Assembly: GCF_017573465.1 (NCBI RefSeq)
Contig: NZ_JAGEPF010000008.1
Coordinates: 1-64,000 of the forward strand
Reading direction: 5' to 3'
Source: Actinomadura violacea
GTDB taxonomy: Bacteria > Actinomycetota > Actinomycetes > Streptosporangiales > Streptosporangiaceae
DNA length: 64,000 nt
Both the position numbers and the translations under genes were made by a program. Positions 26,301 through 33,756 of this stretch are shown here, piece after piece (the first letter of the stretch is position 1; every line of letters begins with the position of its first letter). The notes under the pieces were generated by a model that was not told the origin of the DNA, did no database searches, and saw only the letters and a list, made by a program, of their open reading frames with translations.

Positions 26301-26470
26301 AGCCGCTCCCACTCCCGGGCCTGCGTCCGCCCGATGAACACCGCGAGTTCCGCAGTGTCGAGCGCCAGGCCCCGGTCGTAGTTCCCCGGTTCGCCTGCCG
26401 ACCACCCATGGGCGATCAATGCACTCTCGACGGCGTCCTCGAACGTCCTCTCCCCGTACACCTTCGCCAT
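23348..26470 (-). CDS. hsdR: Type I restriction enzyme, R subunit
   Basis: 1040 residues from ATG 26470, the usual family start (AKVYGERTFEDAVESAL). The HSDR_N nuclease domain carries DLAFFVNG and ELKNA (PD-(D/E)xK, Lys at about 154). The SF2 motor has Walker A HSAGSGKS (about 313), DEAHSSQGG (about 420) and FTATPKK (about 470). A helical C-terminal domain for binding the methylase follows. HsdR translocates DNA and cuts far from the recognition site. It belongs with the hsdM-hsdS genes at 33.8-37.0 kb on the same strand; no second modification gene is nearer. The 7.3-kb separation of hsdR from hsdS is unusual and is filled by unrelated genes and AIPR. Confidence 0.95.
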   Translation of the reverse strand: MAKVYGERTFEDAVESALIAHGWSAGEPGNYDRGLALDTAELAVFIGRTQAREWERLRTAYGEDPAGPFARLVAKEIDARGALDVLRRGVKDKGVRFRLACFRPAHTLAAGALDEYRANRLTVTRQLHFSADDPAQSVDLAFFVNGIPVASAELKNAATGQTVADARAQYRRRDPKCLFFARRTLVHFAVDTDLVFLTTRLAGNRTRFLPFNEGSNGPGRAGTAGNPPVGESGYQTSYLWERVLQRDNFLELLQQYLHVEDADAKAGKAPSFKPYAAHTQPLIFPRYHQWDAVKSLVADAREKGTGENYLIEHSAGSGKSNTIAWLAHRLSTLHDDANEPVFDKVIVLTDRLVLDKQLQDTIYQFEQVQGVVERIESDSRQLADALSGARARIVITTQQKFPHVLDKVRDLSKRKYAIIIDEAHSSQGGEDNAALKKALGSRTVDESGDPLTSAALARGRQPNLSVFAFTATPKKKTLDLFGRYGPEEKKNKPVHVYSMRQAIDEGFILDVLRNYVTYATYFKLSKAAADAAERMVDPRKAKAQVVRQALWSEAATALRAKIIVDHFRSHTAPRLGGRAKAMVVTPLRADALELYQAIRTYVDERGFTDCGALVAFSGTLRLEDDGPEYTEPKLNGFPERELPQRFGYTRADDKRARTVPKPEYRILVAADKYQTGFDQPLLTTMYVAKPLAGVAAVQTLSRLNRTHPGKTQEDLFVMDFVNKADDILAAFQPFYETTISEPTDPDLLYAKEREVHAYRLLVESEMRSFFEALAVERAKAADERELVKAHGKLYRWLQPAVDRFTALAAEEPDKAELFRGALRDYVRAYGWLSQVIGYNDDELHLLYEYGRFLLNKLPPRGQDPAVDVGEVEPSHLRMQQSGEPEMELKADGDQVVSGLFPGETGPSADPEELTLAELIDQVNDQYGADLSTADKIIVGQFAVAIAEDPQLAAIALNNSREVFEREVEKDADRIMIGQAASNDELLVRYFDDENVNRLFKQVAKQQAYGMIRRPVRREAERRAAAERAAEIRRTRGGASG

Positions 26471-26542
26471 CGCCGCTCCAACTCGCCGACCACCGAGACT
26501 CCCGACGCCGGACATCCTAGCGTCCTCGTGAGCTATCCGTCG

Positions 26543-26571
26543 ACAGCTAACAGCTGTTTGCGACGCTAACA
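26543..26571. promoter_or_regulatory. Candidate operator upstream of hsdR
   Basis: ACAGCT-AAC-AGCTGT at 26543-26557 is a perfect 6-bp inverted repeat. CGCTAACA follows at 26564-26571. The same 8-mer, in the same orientation relative to the downstream gene, overlaps the candidate -35 box of the HTH-methylase/hsdM/hsdS operon at 38738-38745. Shared control of both units is inferred. Confidence 0.35.
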
Positions 26572-26748
26572 CTCTCTGCCTTGTTCTTTGTGCATGACAG
26601 AGCAGTCGTCATTCATCTGATTTCTGACAAAGAATTTGACTTACCTGACCCATATCGGCCAGCACGCCTCCGGGTGCTTGCGTTTCCGGCTCCACGCCTT
26701 CGATGATCAAGCGGTCCTAGATCATCGCTTCCAGCTACGGAGCGTCGA

Positions 26749-27375
26749 ATGAAATTCAGTCATCTGGTCGGCGGGGCGGTCGTCGTGGCCACCATCTGCG
26801 TCACGCCGGGGTATGCGCTCGCCGCGCAAGGCGACGCCGGCACGAGCCGCGCAGGGGATGCTTACAGCACCGGAATCAAGACGAAGTACGGCAGGCTGAC
26901 CCTGAAGTTCCCGCACGCGAATGACCAGACGAAAGCGGAGGCCAAGAAGCTACTCGCCAAGATCGCGTCCAGCCCGGGAGGCGTGGCGACCCCCAAGCTC
27001 GATCCGCCGGCGCAGCCGATTCACGGATCCCAGGGAGACTACGAGTTCTCCGACGCGAACGGAACGTTCAACATCAGGTACAACCGCCCCTACAGCACGG
27101 TGAACTGGGGATACAGGATCAGCACGGACCTGCTCGCCATCGCGGTCAGCCAGGTGGACGAGTGGGGCATGACCTACCAGGTGAACGACGGACCGGTACA
27201 GAAGAACGCGCCCCATGTCGAAGTGCCGTGGTACTGGTTCCATGGCACGATGAAGCCGCTGCACGACAACGACATCCTCGACTACGCCGACGAGTTCCAG
27301 TTCACCGTGTACGTGGCCGGGCAGGTCGGCCAGGCCGACATCAACATCGGCGGACATGTGGTGACCCTTCCCTAA
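26749..27375 (+). CDS. Secreted protein of unknown function
   Basis: 208 residues. A cleavable signal peptide (about 1-26, ending ALAAQG) is followed by a 180-residue secreted domain rich in aromatics (WGYRISTDLLAIAV, VPWYWFHG) and containing no cysteine. No family recognised. The next gene starts 13 bases downstream and probably shares its transcript. The 278-base gap before hsdR is comparatively AT-rich and must hold two divergent promoters. Confidence 0.65.
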   Translation: MKFSHLVGGAVVVATICVTPGYALAAQGDAGTSRAGDAYSTGIKTKYGRLTLKFPHANDQTKAEAKKLLAKIASSPGGVATPKLDPPAQPIHGSQGDYEFSDANGTFNIRYNRPYSTVNWGYRISTDLLAIAVSQVDEWGMTYQVNDGPVQKNAPHVEVPWYWFHGTMKPLHDNDILDYADEFQFTVYVAGQVGQADINIGGHVVTLP

Positions 27376-27388
27376 CAGTGGAGGTGCG

Positions 27389-27799
27389 ATGGGCACGGGG
27401 CTGAAATCTCGAGTGCTGACGGCGTTGGCCGCAGTGGTTCCTGCTCTGGTGAAGGAGAGCGAACTACGAGAAGTCCGGCTCTCCGATGGCCGCGACGGCG
27501 TAACCGTCGAAATCTTCTTCACCGAAGACCAGGCGAGTTTCCGCTACATCTCGCTGTGGGACGGCTCGACCGATCTCGTAGAAATCGTGGACTACCTGTT
27601 CCAGGAGCTTCAGGATTTCATGTCCGAGACATCCTTCGCGTGGAGTGAGGCCCGGCCCCCGTGCCCCGGGCACTCACATCCCCGCCGGCTGGCGTTGGAA
27701 GACGGCGCACTGTGGTGGCTATGCCCCTCCGGCGATCCCGGCCGGAAGGAACGCGCGTTCCCCGAGCTCGCGGCGTTCTTCAGCGATCACAGAGGTTAG
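27389..27799 (+). CDS. Hypothetical cytoplasmic protein
   Basis: 136 residues; ATG 27389 follows GGAGG. Mixed alpha/beta composition with an acidic middle (VDYLFQELQDFMSE) and a possible metal-binding region PPCPGHSHPRRL followed by WWLCPSGD (Cys/His pairs). No family recognised. It is probably co-transcribed with the secreted protein upstream. Confidence 0.6.
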   Translation: MGTGLKSRVLTALAAVVPALVKESELREVRLSDGRDGVTVEIFFTEDQASFRYISLWDGSTDLVEIVDYLFQELQDFMSETSFAWSEARPPCPGHSHPRRLALEDGALWWLCPSGDPGRKERAFPELAAFFSDHRG

Positions 27800-27879
27800 A
27801 GGCGGCCTCGCGGCCCCGCAGGCGAGGCCGCCGGCCACCACGTGCTTCCGGAGCGGCGCGGCGCGGACTCATACGCCGG

Positions 27880-28327
27880 CTCCCGGCCCCAGCGACCTCG
27901 TCATGAAGACGCTGTCCCGGTCCGGGACGTAGGCGGCGAAAGGTTCTCAGTAGTCGAGAAGCCGAACTTCTCGTAGAGCCTCCCTGCCGGAAGGAAGAAG
28001 TCGTCCGAACCGGTCTCCAAACTCAGCCGCGTGAAGCCCATACGCTCGGCCGCGGCGATGATGTGCCCGGGCAGCCGCGACGCGATGCCGCTCCGCTTGC
28101 GCGCCGTGGACGTCCGCATCGACTTCAGCTCCGCGTGCGACGCGTGCAGCCGCTTGACGGCTCCGCAGCCCACGACGGCGCCGCCGTCCACCACCGACCA
28201 GAACGTGACGCCAGGCTTGCGGCGTTCGGCCACGTCGAGAGCGTGCTGCTCTGTAGAGGCGTGATGGACCGCATCTGTCGGACATGCTGTCCAGGAACTC
28301 GGCGATCTCCGGACCGGGCGCCTCCAC
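27880..28327 (-). pseudogene. Decayed second copy of the GNAT acetyltransferase
   Basis: The central part (VTFWSVVDGGAVVGCGAVKR through LYEKFGF) is nearly identical to the intact gene at 20349-20822. The N-terminal part (GPEIAEFLDS) lies in another frame, upstream of an indel near 28240-28270, and the C-terminus is frameshifted just after LYEKFGF. At least two small indels therefore separate it from a functional gene. The copies lie 7.5 kb apart and flank the kinase and hsdR. Confidence 0.8.
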
Positions 28328-28347
28328 GCCGCCCGGCCCGTCCGCGC

Positions 28348-28554
28348 CTACTTGTCGTACCGGCCCGCGCGGATGTCGCTCATCAGCGCCCCGAACGCCC
28401 CGCCCCCGAACGCCAGCTTCGGCCCCTCAGGATCCTTCGAATCCCGGACCGCCACCCCCACCGCCACCCCGGCCACCTCGACGCACGCTCCGCCCTCGCT
28501 GTCACTGCGAGAACTCTTCCGCCAGTCCGCGGACGACAGATCGACTGTGCTCAC
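28348..28554 (-). CDS. DUF397 protein
   Basis: 68 residues from GTG 28554. DUF397 pattern: STVDLSSADWRKSSRSDSEG, then CVEVAG, RDSKDPEGPKLAF and a final helix. Members are small partners of WhiJ-type helix-turn-helix regulators in actinomycetes. The GTGA overlap (4 bases) with the regulator gene upstream fits such a pair and implies coupled translation. Confidence 0.92.
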   Translation of the reverse strand: MSTVDLSSADWRKSSRSDSEGGACVEVAGVAVGVAVRDSKDPEGPKLAFGGGAFGALMSDIRAGRYDK

Positions 28555-29363
28555 GTGTTCTCCATGATCGTACGAACCATGCACTGGGACTCAGCCGCCG
28601 ACAGTGCGGCAGTCCTGATCACATCGAACAATATGCCAAGTTCCTGAACGTCACTCGGTTCTGTGAGTATCTGACCGTGGCGACCCACTCCGTCCACGTA
28701 CGCAACGTCTGGGGCCTGTTTAAACCCCAGCACCTGGAAACCACACGGCTGGAAGACGGCCGCGTCCGCCGGGATGATCTGTATCGCAAGCTTCGGATGC
28801 TCCATCACATCCAATAGGCGCTTGCACTGCTCGACCCGAAACTCAGACCTGATATCGCGTATCACCGCCTCCCGAATGAGCACGAACAACCAAGGCGGTT
28901 CGAGCCTCTGCAGAATCGCCTGCCGCTCCATGCGGATGGCAACCAACTCATCGACCTTGTCCGCGCGCATACCTGCCCCAAGGACGAAGCGCGCATATTC
29001 CTCAGTCTGCAGCAGGCCAGTGACCAGCAGGGGCTCGTAGATGCTGATGTGCGTCGCGTCGGGCTCTGCCTCAGCGAGCGGGCGGAAGCCGCTCGGAATC
29101 AGGCCGCGCTTCCGGGCCACCACATGTCTCTCCCAGGTACGGCGGAACATGCCACCCGCCTGGAAGTAGGTGTCGAGGTCGTCGGCGAGCCCCTCGGACG
29201 GCGGCTTCTCATAGGCCTCGACCTTGGCGAGCCACTGCGGGGTGCAGCCGAGCGCCGCGGCGAGCTTGTTGCGGGAGAGCTTGGCCGCCTCGCGCCTCGC
29301 ACGCATCTCGCTGACGAACGTCTCCTGGTGGACGGACGGGGTGCAGTCACGCGTGGGTGCCAT
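28551..29363 (-). CDS. WhiJ-type XRE helix-turn-helix regulator (DUF5753)
   Basis: 270 residues from ATG 29363 (GGGAG ten bases upstream); 33 codons further upstream in frame look non-coding. An XRE helix-turn-helix lies at about 18-70 (LSRNKLAAALGCTPQWLAKVE). The C-terminal DUF5753 domain (about 90-265) contains YEPLLVTGLLQTEEYARFVL. In Streptomyces such regulators, with DUF397 partners, control development and antibiotic production. Paralogue clusters are common and often sit in variable regions. Confidence 0.92.
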   Translation of the reverse strand: MAPTRDCTPSVHQETFVSEMRARREAAKLSRNKLAAALGCTPQWLAKVEAYEKPPSEGLADDLDTYFQAGGMFRRTWERHVVARKRGLIPSGFRPLAEAEPDATHISIYEPLLVTGLLQTEEYARFVLGAGMRADKVDELVAIRMERQAILQRLEPPWLFVLIREAVIRDIRSEFRVEQCKRLLDVMEHPKLAIQIIPADAAVFQPCGFQVLGFKQAPDVAYVDGVGRHGQILTEPSDVQELGILFDVIRTAALSAAESQCMVRTIMENT

Positions 29364-29517
29364 CGGGTGTCTCCCGGGTGTCGGCCCGCCGGTTCGGGGG
29401 GTCATGCCGTCTGGTCGGGGTGCTCGAAGGGGAGTAGTCGAGTCATGGCTGAGCGTAACCACACCCTGCCACGCTCGTCCGACAGAACACCGACCGAAGC
29501 ACAGGGAAGCGCCGTCA

Positions 29518-29733
29518 ATGAACGAACAAGAACGAGCACGCCTTCAGGAGCAGTACCCGGCGTGGCACATCCGCCGGCCCCCGGCAATGGCGTGCCTCGT
29601 GGCGACCCGCCTTGGCCGCCCGCTCACCGAGAAGGAGATCTACTACGGCCTGTGCGCCACCCTCGTCGAGGACACCTACGACCTGCTCAGCGAGGCCCTC
29701 GCCGAACAGCGCAAGATCGAGGACTCCCTGTGA
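29518..29733 (+). CDS. Small hypothetical protein
   Basis: 71 residues from ATG 29518, preceded by AGGGAAG. Helical, with a conserved-looking core HIRRPPAMACLVATRLGRPLT. It is divergent from the WhiJ-type regulator; proteins of this size and look are frequent neighbours of that regulator in actinomycetes. Its stop overlaps the GTG of the next gene. Confidence 0.65.
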   Translation: MNEQERARLQEQYPAWHIRRPPAMACLVATRLGRPLTEKEIYYGLCATLVEDTYDLLSEALAEQRKIEDSL

Positions 29734-29984
29734 TCTTCGCGCTCGCGATCACCGGCGTCACGCTCATCGCGCTGTTCGCCGCCTGGATGTTCGTCCTCTT
29801 CGTCAGCATGGCCTTCGCCGACAACGGCTACGTCGGCAAGCATCGCGGCCTGCCCGATCCCAAACCGAACCGATCGGGACGGCCCGACTCTCACCGCTCC
29901 TATCACCGCACCCTCGGAGGACGAGCACCCGAGCGCACTTCGCCGAGGCGCGATCGCCGGACACCGGTCATGGAGCGATCGTAG
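29730..29984 (+). CDS. Small single-pass membrane protein
   Basis: 84 residues from GTG 29730 (GTGA overlap with the previous stop). One membrane helix (about 2-28: IFALAITGVTLIALFAAWMF) is followed by a strongly basic cytoplasmic tail. No family recognised. The 3' end overlaps the convergent DUF6082 gene by 17 bases. Confidence 0.55.
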   Translation: MIFALAITGVTLIALFAAWMFVLFVSMAFADNGYVGKHRGLPDPKPNRSGRPDSHRSYHRTLGGRAPERTSPRRDRRTPVMERS

Positions 29985-30603
29985 CCGCGTACGCAGCGTC
30001 CACCTCGGCCGTGAAGACCTCTTCCGGGCCATCGCTTTCCGTGATGGTCACATGGGCTGAACGAGTCCGCGACCAGAAGGCCCGCATGTCCGGGCTCGTC
30101 ATGAGAAAGCGGAGGGCTCCGCGAAGCTCAGGCAGATCGATCGTGTGCGTCTCGTAGGCCACCTTCTGCAGATTGAGAATCAGATTGCAGTAATGATCCT
30201 TGCGAGAGGTCTCATGACCAGGGGCCGGCGCCGGCCAGACGGAACGAAGCTCGGGATCGTCGATGGCCATCTTGATCAGATCGGTGTGAAGCTCGCGCAT
30301 CGCCAGCTCGCTGCTGCGCTGCTGCTCCTCGCGGGCGATCGTCAGTTCCTCCCGCTGGTTCCGCAGCTCACGGCCCTGCATGAGGAGAGCCGCGGTGATG
30401 CCGATGAACGCGACGCCCGAGAAGAAGACCGCGACCGGGCCGAGGGCTTGACCGATGTCCGACCACCGGGACAGCTCGTCGTGATCGAGCCGCAGCAGCA
30501 GGAAGAGCGGGACCAGAACGCACGCAAGCACCAAGACGAGCCCCGCCGCGACGGCGAGGCCCACTCGGAGATGTCTATCGCCTTGGTTCATAGGCATCGG
30601 CAT
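29968..30603 (-). CDS. DUF6082 membrane protein
   Basis: 211 residues. Two helices (about 14-38 and 52-74) are followed by a coiled-coil start (LMQGRELRNQREELTIAREE) and a cytoplasmic helical domain. This is the DUF6082 layout, found beside WhiJ-type regulators and DUF6879 proteins. Three in-frame ATGs (30603, 30597, 30591) make the exact start uncertain. It lies 26 bases downstream of the DUF6879 gene, so the two probably form one operon. Confidence 0.75.
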   Translation of the reverse strand: MPMPMNQGDRHLRVGLAVAAGLVLVLACVLVPLFLLLRLDHDELSRWSDIGQALGPVAVFFSGVAFIGITAALLMQGRELRNQREELTIAREEQQRSSELAMRELHTDLIKMAIDDPELRSVWPAPAPGHETSRKDHYCNLILNLQKVAYETHTIDLPELRGALRFLMTSPDMRAFWSRTRSAHVTITESDGPEEVFTAEVDAAYAATIAP

Positions 30604-30629
30604 GCTCGACCATTGGAACTCCCGAACGC

Positions 30630-31226
30630 CTAACGACCGGAGGCATCCGGGGAGAACTCGGCCTCCGTCACCGGCGTACCCTCGGCACGCAGTTCGTCAA
30701 CGATGTTCGCGAGCGCCCCCAGCGTTGCTGGAACGCGCGTGATCCAGCCGCCGACCTGGTAGCCGACGGGCCCGTCTCCATAGTCGTGGATGAGAGCGAT
30801 GTCGGCGTCAAAGAGCAGGAAGTCGAAGTAGTCCTCCACCGGGGACGGCGGCACGATGAACTCGACGTTCTCCCCGAGACGGCTGCGGATCTCGTAGTTG
30901 ATCATCTCGTAGCGGAGGTAGTCGGTGAGCGGCGGAGTCACCAGCCGCACACGGGTGAACTCCAGCCCTCGCGCCTTCACCTCGTCGTAGAGCGGCTGAT
31001 CATCTTTCGCCTCTTCCTCCAGGAGACGCCGGGCCAGGTCGACGTCTCCCTTCTGGAACGCCTCCTGCGACCGCACCCCATCGGCCTCCTGGTACGACTG
31101 CCAGCACTCGACCTTGAGAAATCGCCGGCCGATCCGTCGCCATGCCTCACCGAACGTCCGTTGGAATTCCTCCAGCGAAACGCGTTCGCCGCCGTCCAGG
31201 GCCCACGCGGGCGGTCGATGCATCAT
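30630..31226 (-). CDS. DUF6879 protein
   Basis: 198 residues from ATG 31226 (a second ATG follows at once). Soluble alpha/beta protein. Diagnostic parts are HLKVECWQSYQE-like RFLKVECWQSYQE, RRLLEEEAKDD, FTRVRLVTPPLTDYLRYEM and FLLFDADIALIHDYGDG. DUF6879 proteins accompany WhiJ/DUF397 modules; their biochemical role is unknown. Confidence 0.8.
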   Translation of the reverse strand: MMHRPPAWALDGGERVSLEEFQRTFGEAWRRIGRRFLKVECWQSYQEADGVRSQEAFQKGDVDLARRLLEEEAKDDQPLYDEVKARGLEFTRVRLVTPPLTDYLRYEMINYEIRSRLGENVEFIVPPSPVEDYFDFLLFDADIALIHDYGDGPVGYQVGGWITRVPATLGALANIVDELRAEGTPVTEAEFSPDASGR

Positions 31227-31812
31227 GCGTCCGGGATGTCCTTCTTCGCGACAGTCAGGGTAGCGCGCGTGATTTAAACTCTGCGCTCGTTCGGCGCACA
31301 ACGCGCATCTTTAAGCGGGTTCAAGCCGAGTCGATCTGTAATATCGACCCCGATGACAGCGAAAGATCCGTCATCGAGCGCCAGAATATCGGGAGATCCG
31401 CTCGCAGATGTCGTTTCGCCGCGTTCCGCAGGCGGTCATCCCAACTTGACCCGCCTGATCCCGACAGGTCATGCGGCTTTCGGTAACGTCCTCACCGATC
31501 AGCGCTGCCCTACCGAACCGAACCCCGCGCCCCTTACAGAAGCGCGCGGTCCGACCCACGCCCCAGCCGCCCAGCGCGCGTTCAACAGCCCAGGTCGGCC
31601 TCAGTCGCCCTCGCCCTTCTCCCACACCTTAACAGCCAGGTCCCAACGCGACTTGTGCTCGTTCAACCACCAGCGCCTGGGGCCCTGTGCGGAAACGGGC
31701 GAACGGTCACAGCCTGCGAGTTTCCAGGTCTTGACGGCAAGGCCAGCCAAGAGGATCGCCTCCGCCACAGCCCATGGAAGGCACATAATTTAGTCGCCCG
31801 TCCACACAACAG
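31227..31812. other. 586-base spacer without a supported gene
   Basis: The stretch 31260-31400 is AT-richer and probably contains the promoter of the DUF6879-DUF6082 operon (minus strand). The remainder has scattered short frames. One on the minus strand (31601-31786, ending RRWWLNEHKSRWDLAVKVW) is weakly protein-like but lacks a ribosome site. Confidence 0.4.
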
Positions 31813-33699
31813 CTACTTTCCCCGAACCAGTTCTGCAATAATTACCATTCGAATGAAATACTTAAGGCTATCGGCAATCGCATCTACGGCGACCGGAGTG
31901 AGAACTTTGTTCGATCGCCACTGTGCAAGCGCTTTGCGTTTTGGCCTATATTTATCTGCAAGGCCCGGAGCGGGTTCGCCGCACCGGGCATCCCTAACCA
32001 CCAGATTTGCAATGTTCCGGCATTTGACTTCGTCGGTGAATATTGCCAAGAGGAACGAATTCGGACCATATTCGCTGTCGACGTAGTGAATGAGCCGCGA
32101 CAGGACTTCGTCCACCGCATCTGGAATGCTCGAGAGGAGGGACTCCTCGTCGAAGCCGTGCTTGTCGATCCCTTCCAAATCAAGCAGTTGGAAGACAAGA
32201 TGGGCGATGAACAAGTCGCCCCATCGAGCCATGCTGGCAGCGCGCCCTTGAAGCTCATTGCGCCTTTGCTCCAAGACCGTGCCGACTGAGCGCCAGGCCA
32301 GGACGAGCCGCCAGATCCGATAGGCCGACGGCACCTCACCGAACAGGCGAGGGTAGGACCCGGTTGTTCCGCGCTCCCAAAGAGAATCCGTCCGCTGACG
32401 GGCGCGCACGACCAACTCGGGCGACTGGTGAGCACAGGCCAACGCAAGCGCCGCATGCTCGACCGAGCAGCCAGCGTCCGGCGACGGGTCCGGCTCACCC
32501 TTTTTGTAGACGTAGGTCTTCCAAAGCGACAGCAGGAAGTCCTCGCGGATCTCTGCCTGTGCGGTGTCGAGCGCGACGAACTCTCGCTGCGAGACGTCAT
32601 TATGCGTGTTGATCGTTTCCGTGATCCGCTTCGCAAAAGTAGAGCGATCCTTGCCGAGCGAAAGCGCGCGGACGGTCACGAGCGCCTTGCCAGCCGCGTT
32701 CGCGTCCTTCTTCATAACGTTATGGATGGCTGAGATGGTCTGGATACCATTTGCCACGCTCACGCCGTTCAACCTCAGCCTGACCGGCTCGCCCGCCTGG
32801 CGTCCCCTCGGCCATTGCGGCTCGATACTGTCGCACAGCACTGTGATGCCGTTGTTGAAGTAGCAGAAATTCTCAGGCTCGTTGAGCAGCGTCTCTTCGA
32901 TGCCCGAGTTGGTGGGAGTCAGACCCAGGGAGTTCCGGACGTTCTGCTCGTACAGCCCATCCCCGTGATCGGCGTACCACTGGGCCACATCGCGGACCGC
33001 AACCATCCCTTGCCATGCCCTGAACGGTGTCTCCTTCTTGAACCACCCAGACATCGTCGCTTCGACATCGATCGGCGCCGGCGCCAGATCCTGCCGCAAC
33101 TGCTGATGAAACTCGACACCACCGATCACCCGGTAGGTGAGCATTGGCCCCTGGCTGTTGAAATCCCTGCATGCCCGGTCGAGAACTCTCGTCACTGCAT
33201 CCGACAGCTTGGCCGGACCCATCAACGCTATGACGAGTGTGATGCGCAGGCGTGCATCACCCATCGCAACGTCAAGTTGCCCCTTGAACTGGTCGATCCG
33301 ATAGTTGAAGTTGCCTTCGATTTCCCGCCGCTCTATGAGTCGCAGCCCTTCGATCAACTTGAGGGCTGCGCCCTGGTCCAGCTTCCCCGTGCCCGCATCA
33401 CTCCACTTGGCTTGGAAGAGCCAGACGTCACGGGAACTCTCGTCCACAGCAACGCCATCGATGCCTTGGTCGTCCTCGCCGTCTATGACGGCCCTGCCAG
33501 CCTCCTCATGACCGCACCCCGTCACGAGCCGCACCGCCGAGGCCGTTAATGCCCGAGACAGGAACCTCTGCTCTTTGGCGCTTTCCTGATACCCTTTGAG
33601 GTCGTCGGAATAGATGAGGCCGTCGTAGTCCCGGAGCAACGCCTGCCGCACATGCTGAACCTGAGTAGGAATACCGCCACTACGTTGCGCCGAGCTCAT
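31813..33699 (-). CDS. AIPR-family (abortive infection) protein, candidate nuclease
   Basis: 628 residues from ATG 33699; a GTG at 33729 would add ten. AIPR features: YFNNGITVLC (about 280), RLNGVSVANGIQTISAIH, and TETINTHNDVSQREF. The N-terminal domain has DDQGIDGVAVD (Asp81) and WLFQAKW (Gln96-x-Lys98), which fits a PD-(D/E)xK nuclease core. AIPR proteins are linked to phage-resistance abortive infection. The gene follows hsdS by 57 bases (27 from the GTG) on the same strand, in the place where hsdR would be expected. The last 150 bases are AT-rich. Confidence 0.85.
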   Translation of the reverse strand: MSSAQRSGGIPTQVQHVRQALLRDYDGLIYSDDLKGYQESAKEQRFLSRALTASAVRLVTGCGHEEAGRAVIDGEDDQGIDGVAVDESSRDVWLFQAKWSDAGTGKLDQGAALKLIEGLRLIERREIEGNFNYRIDQFKGQLDVAMGDARLRITLVIALMGPAKLSDAVTRVLDRACRDFNSQGPMLTYRVIGGVEFHQQLRQDLAPAPIDVEATMSGWFKKETPFRAWQGMVAVRDVAQWYADHGDGLYEQNVRNSLGLTPTNSGIEETLLNEPENFCYFNNGITVLCDSIEPQWPRGRQAGEPVRLRLNGVSVANGIQTISAIHNVMKKDANAAGKALVTVRALSLGKDRSTFAKRITETINTHNDVSQREFVALDTAQAEIREDFLLSLWKTYVYKKGEPDPSPDAGCSVEHAALALACAHQSPELVVRARQRTDSLWERGTTGSYPRLFGEVPSAYRIWRLVLAWRSVGTVLEQRRNELQGRAASMARWGDLFIAHLVFQLLDLEGIDKHGFDEESLLSSIPDAVDEVLSRLIHYVDSEYGPNSFLLAIFTDEVKCRNIANLVVRDARCGEPAPGLADKYRPKRKALAQWRSNKVLTPVAVDAIADSLKYFIRMVIIAELVRGK

Positions 33700-33756
33700 A
33701 TCCGCCCCCAGCCTCCCGTACCCGCTCACCAGCCTCGAACTGAAGCATCACACGAG

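Noticed and set aside
31601..31786. 61-codon minus-strand gene after AIPR
   Set aside because: Weakly protein-like but no ribosome site or family; kept only as a note in the spacer.
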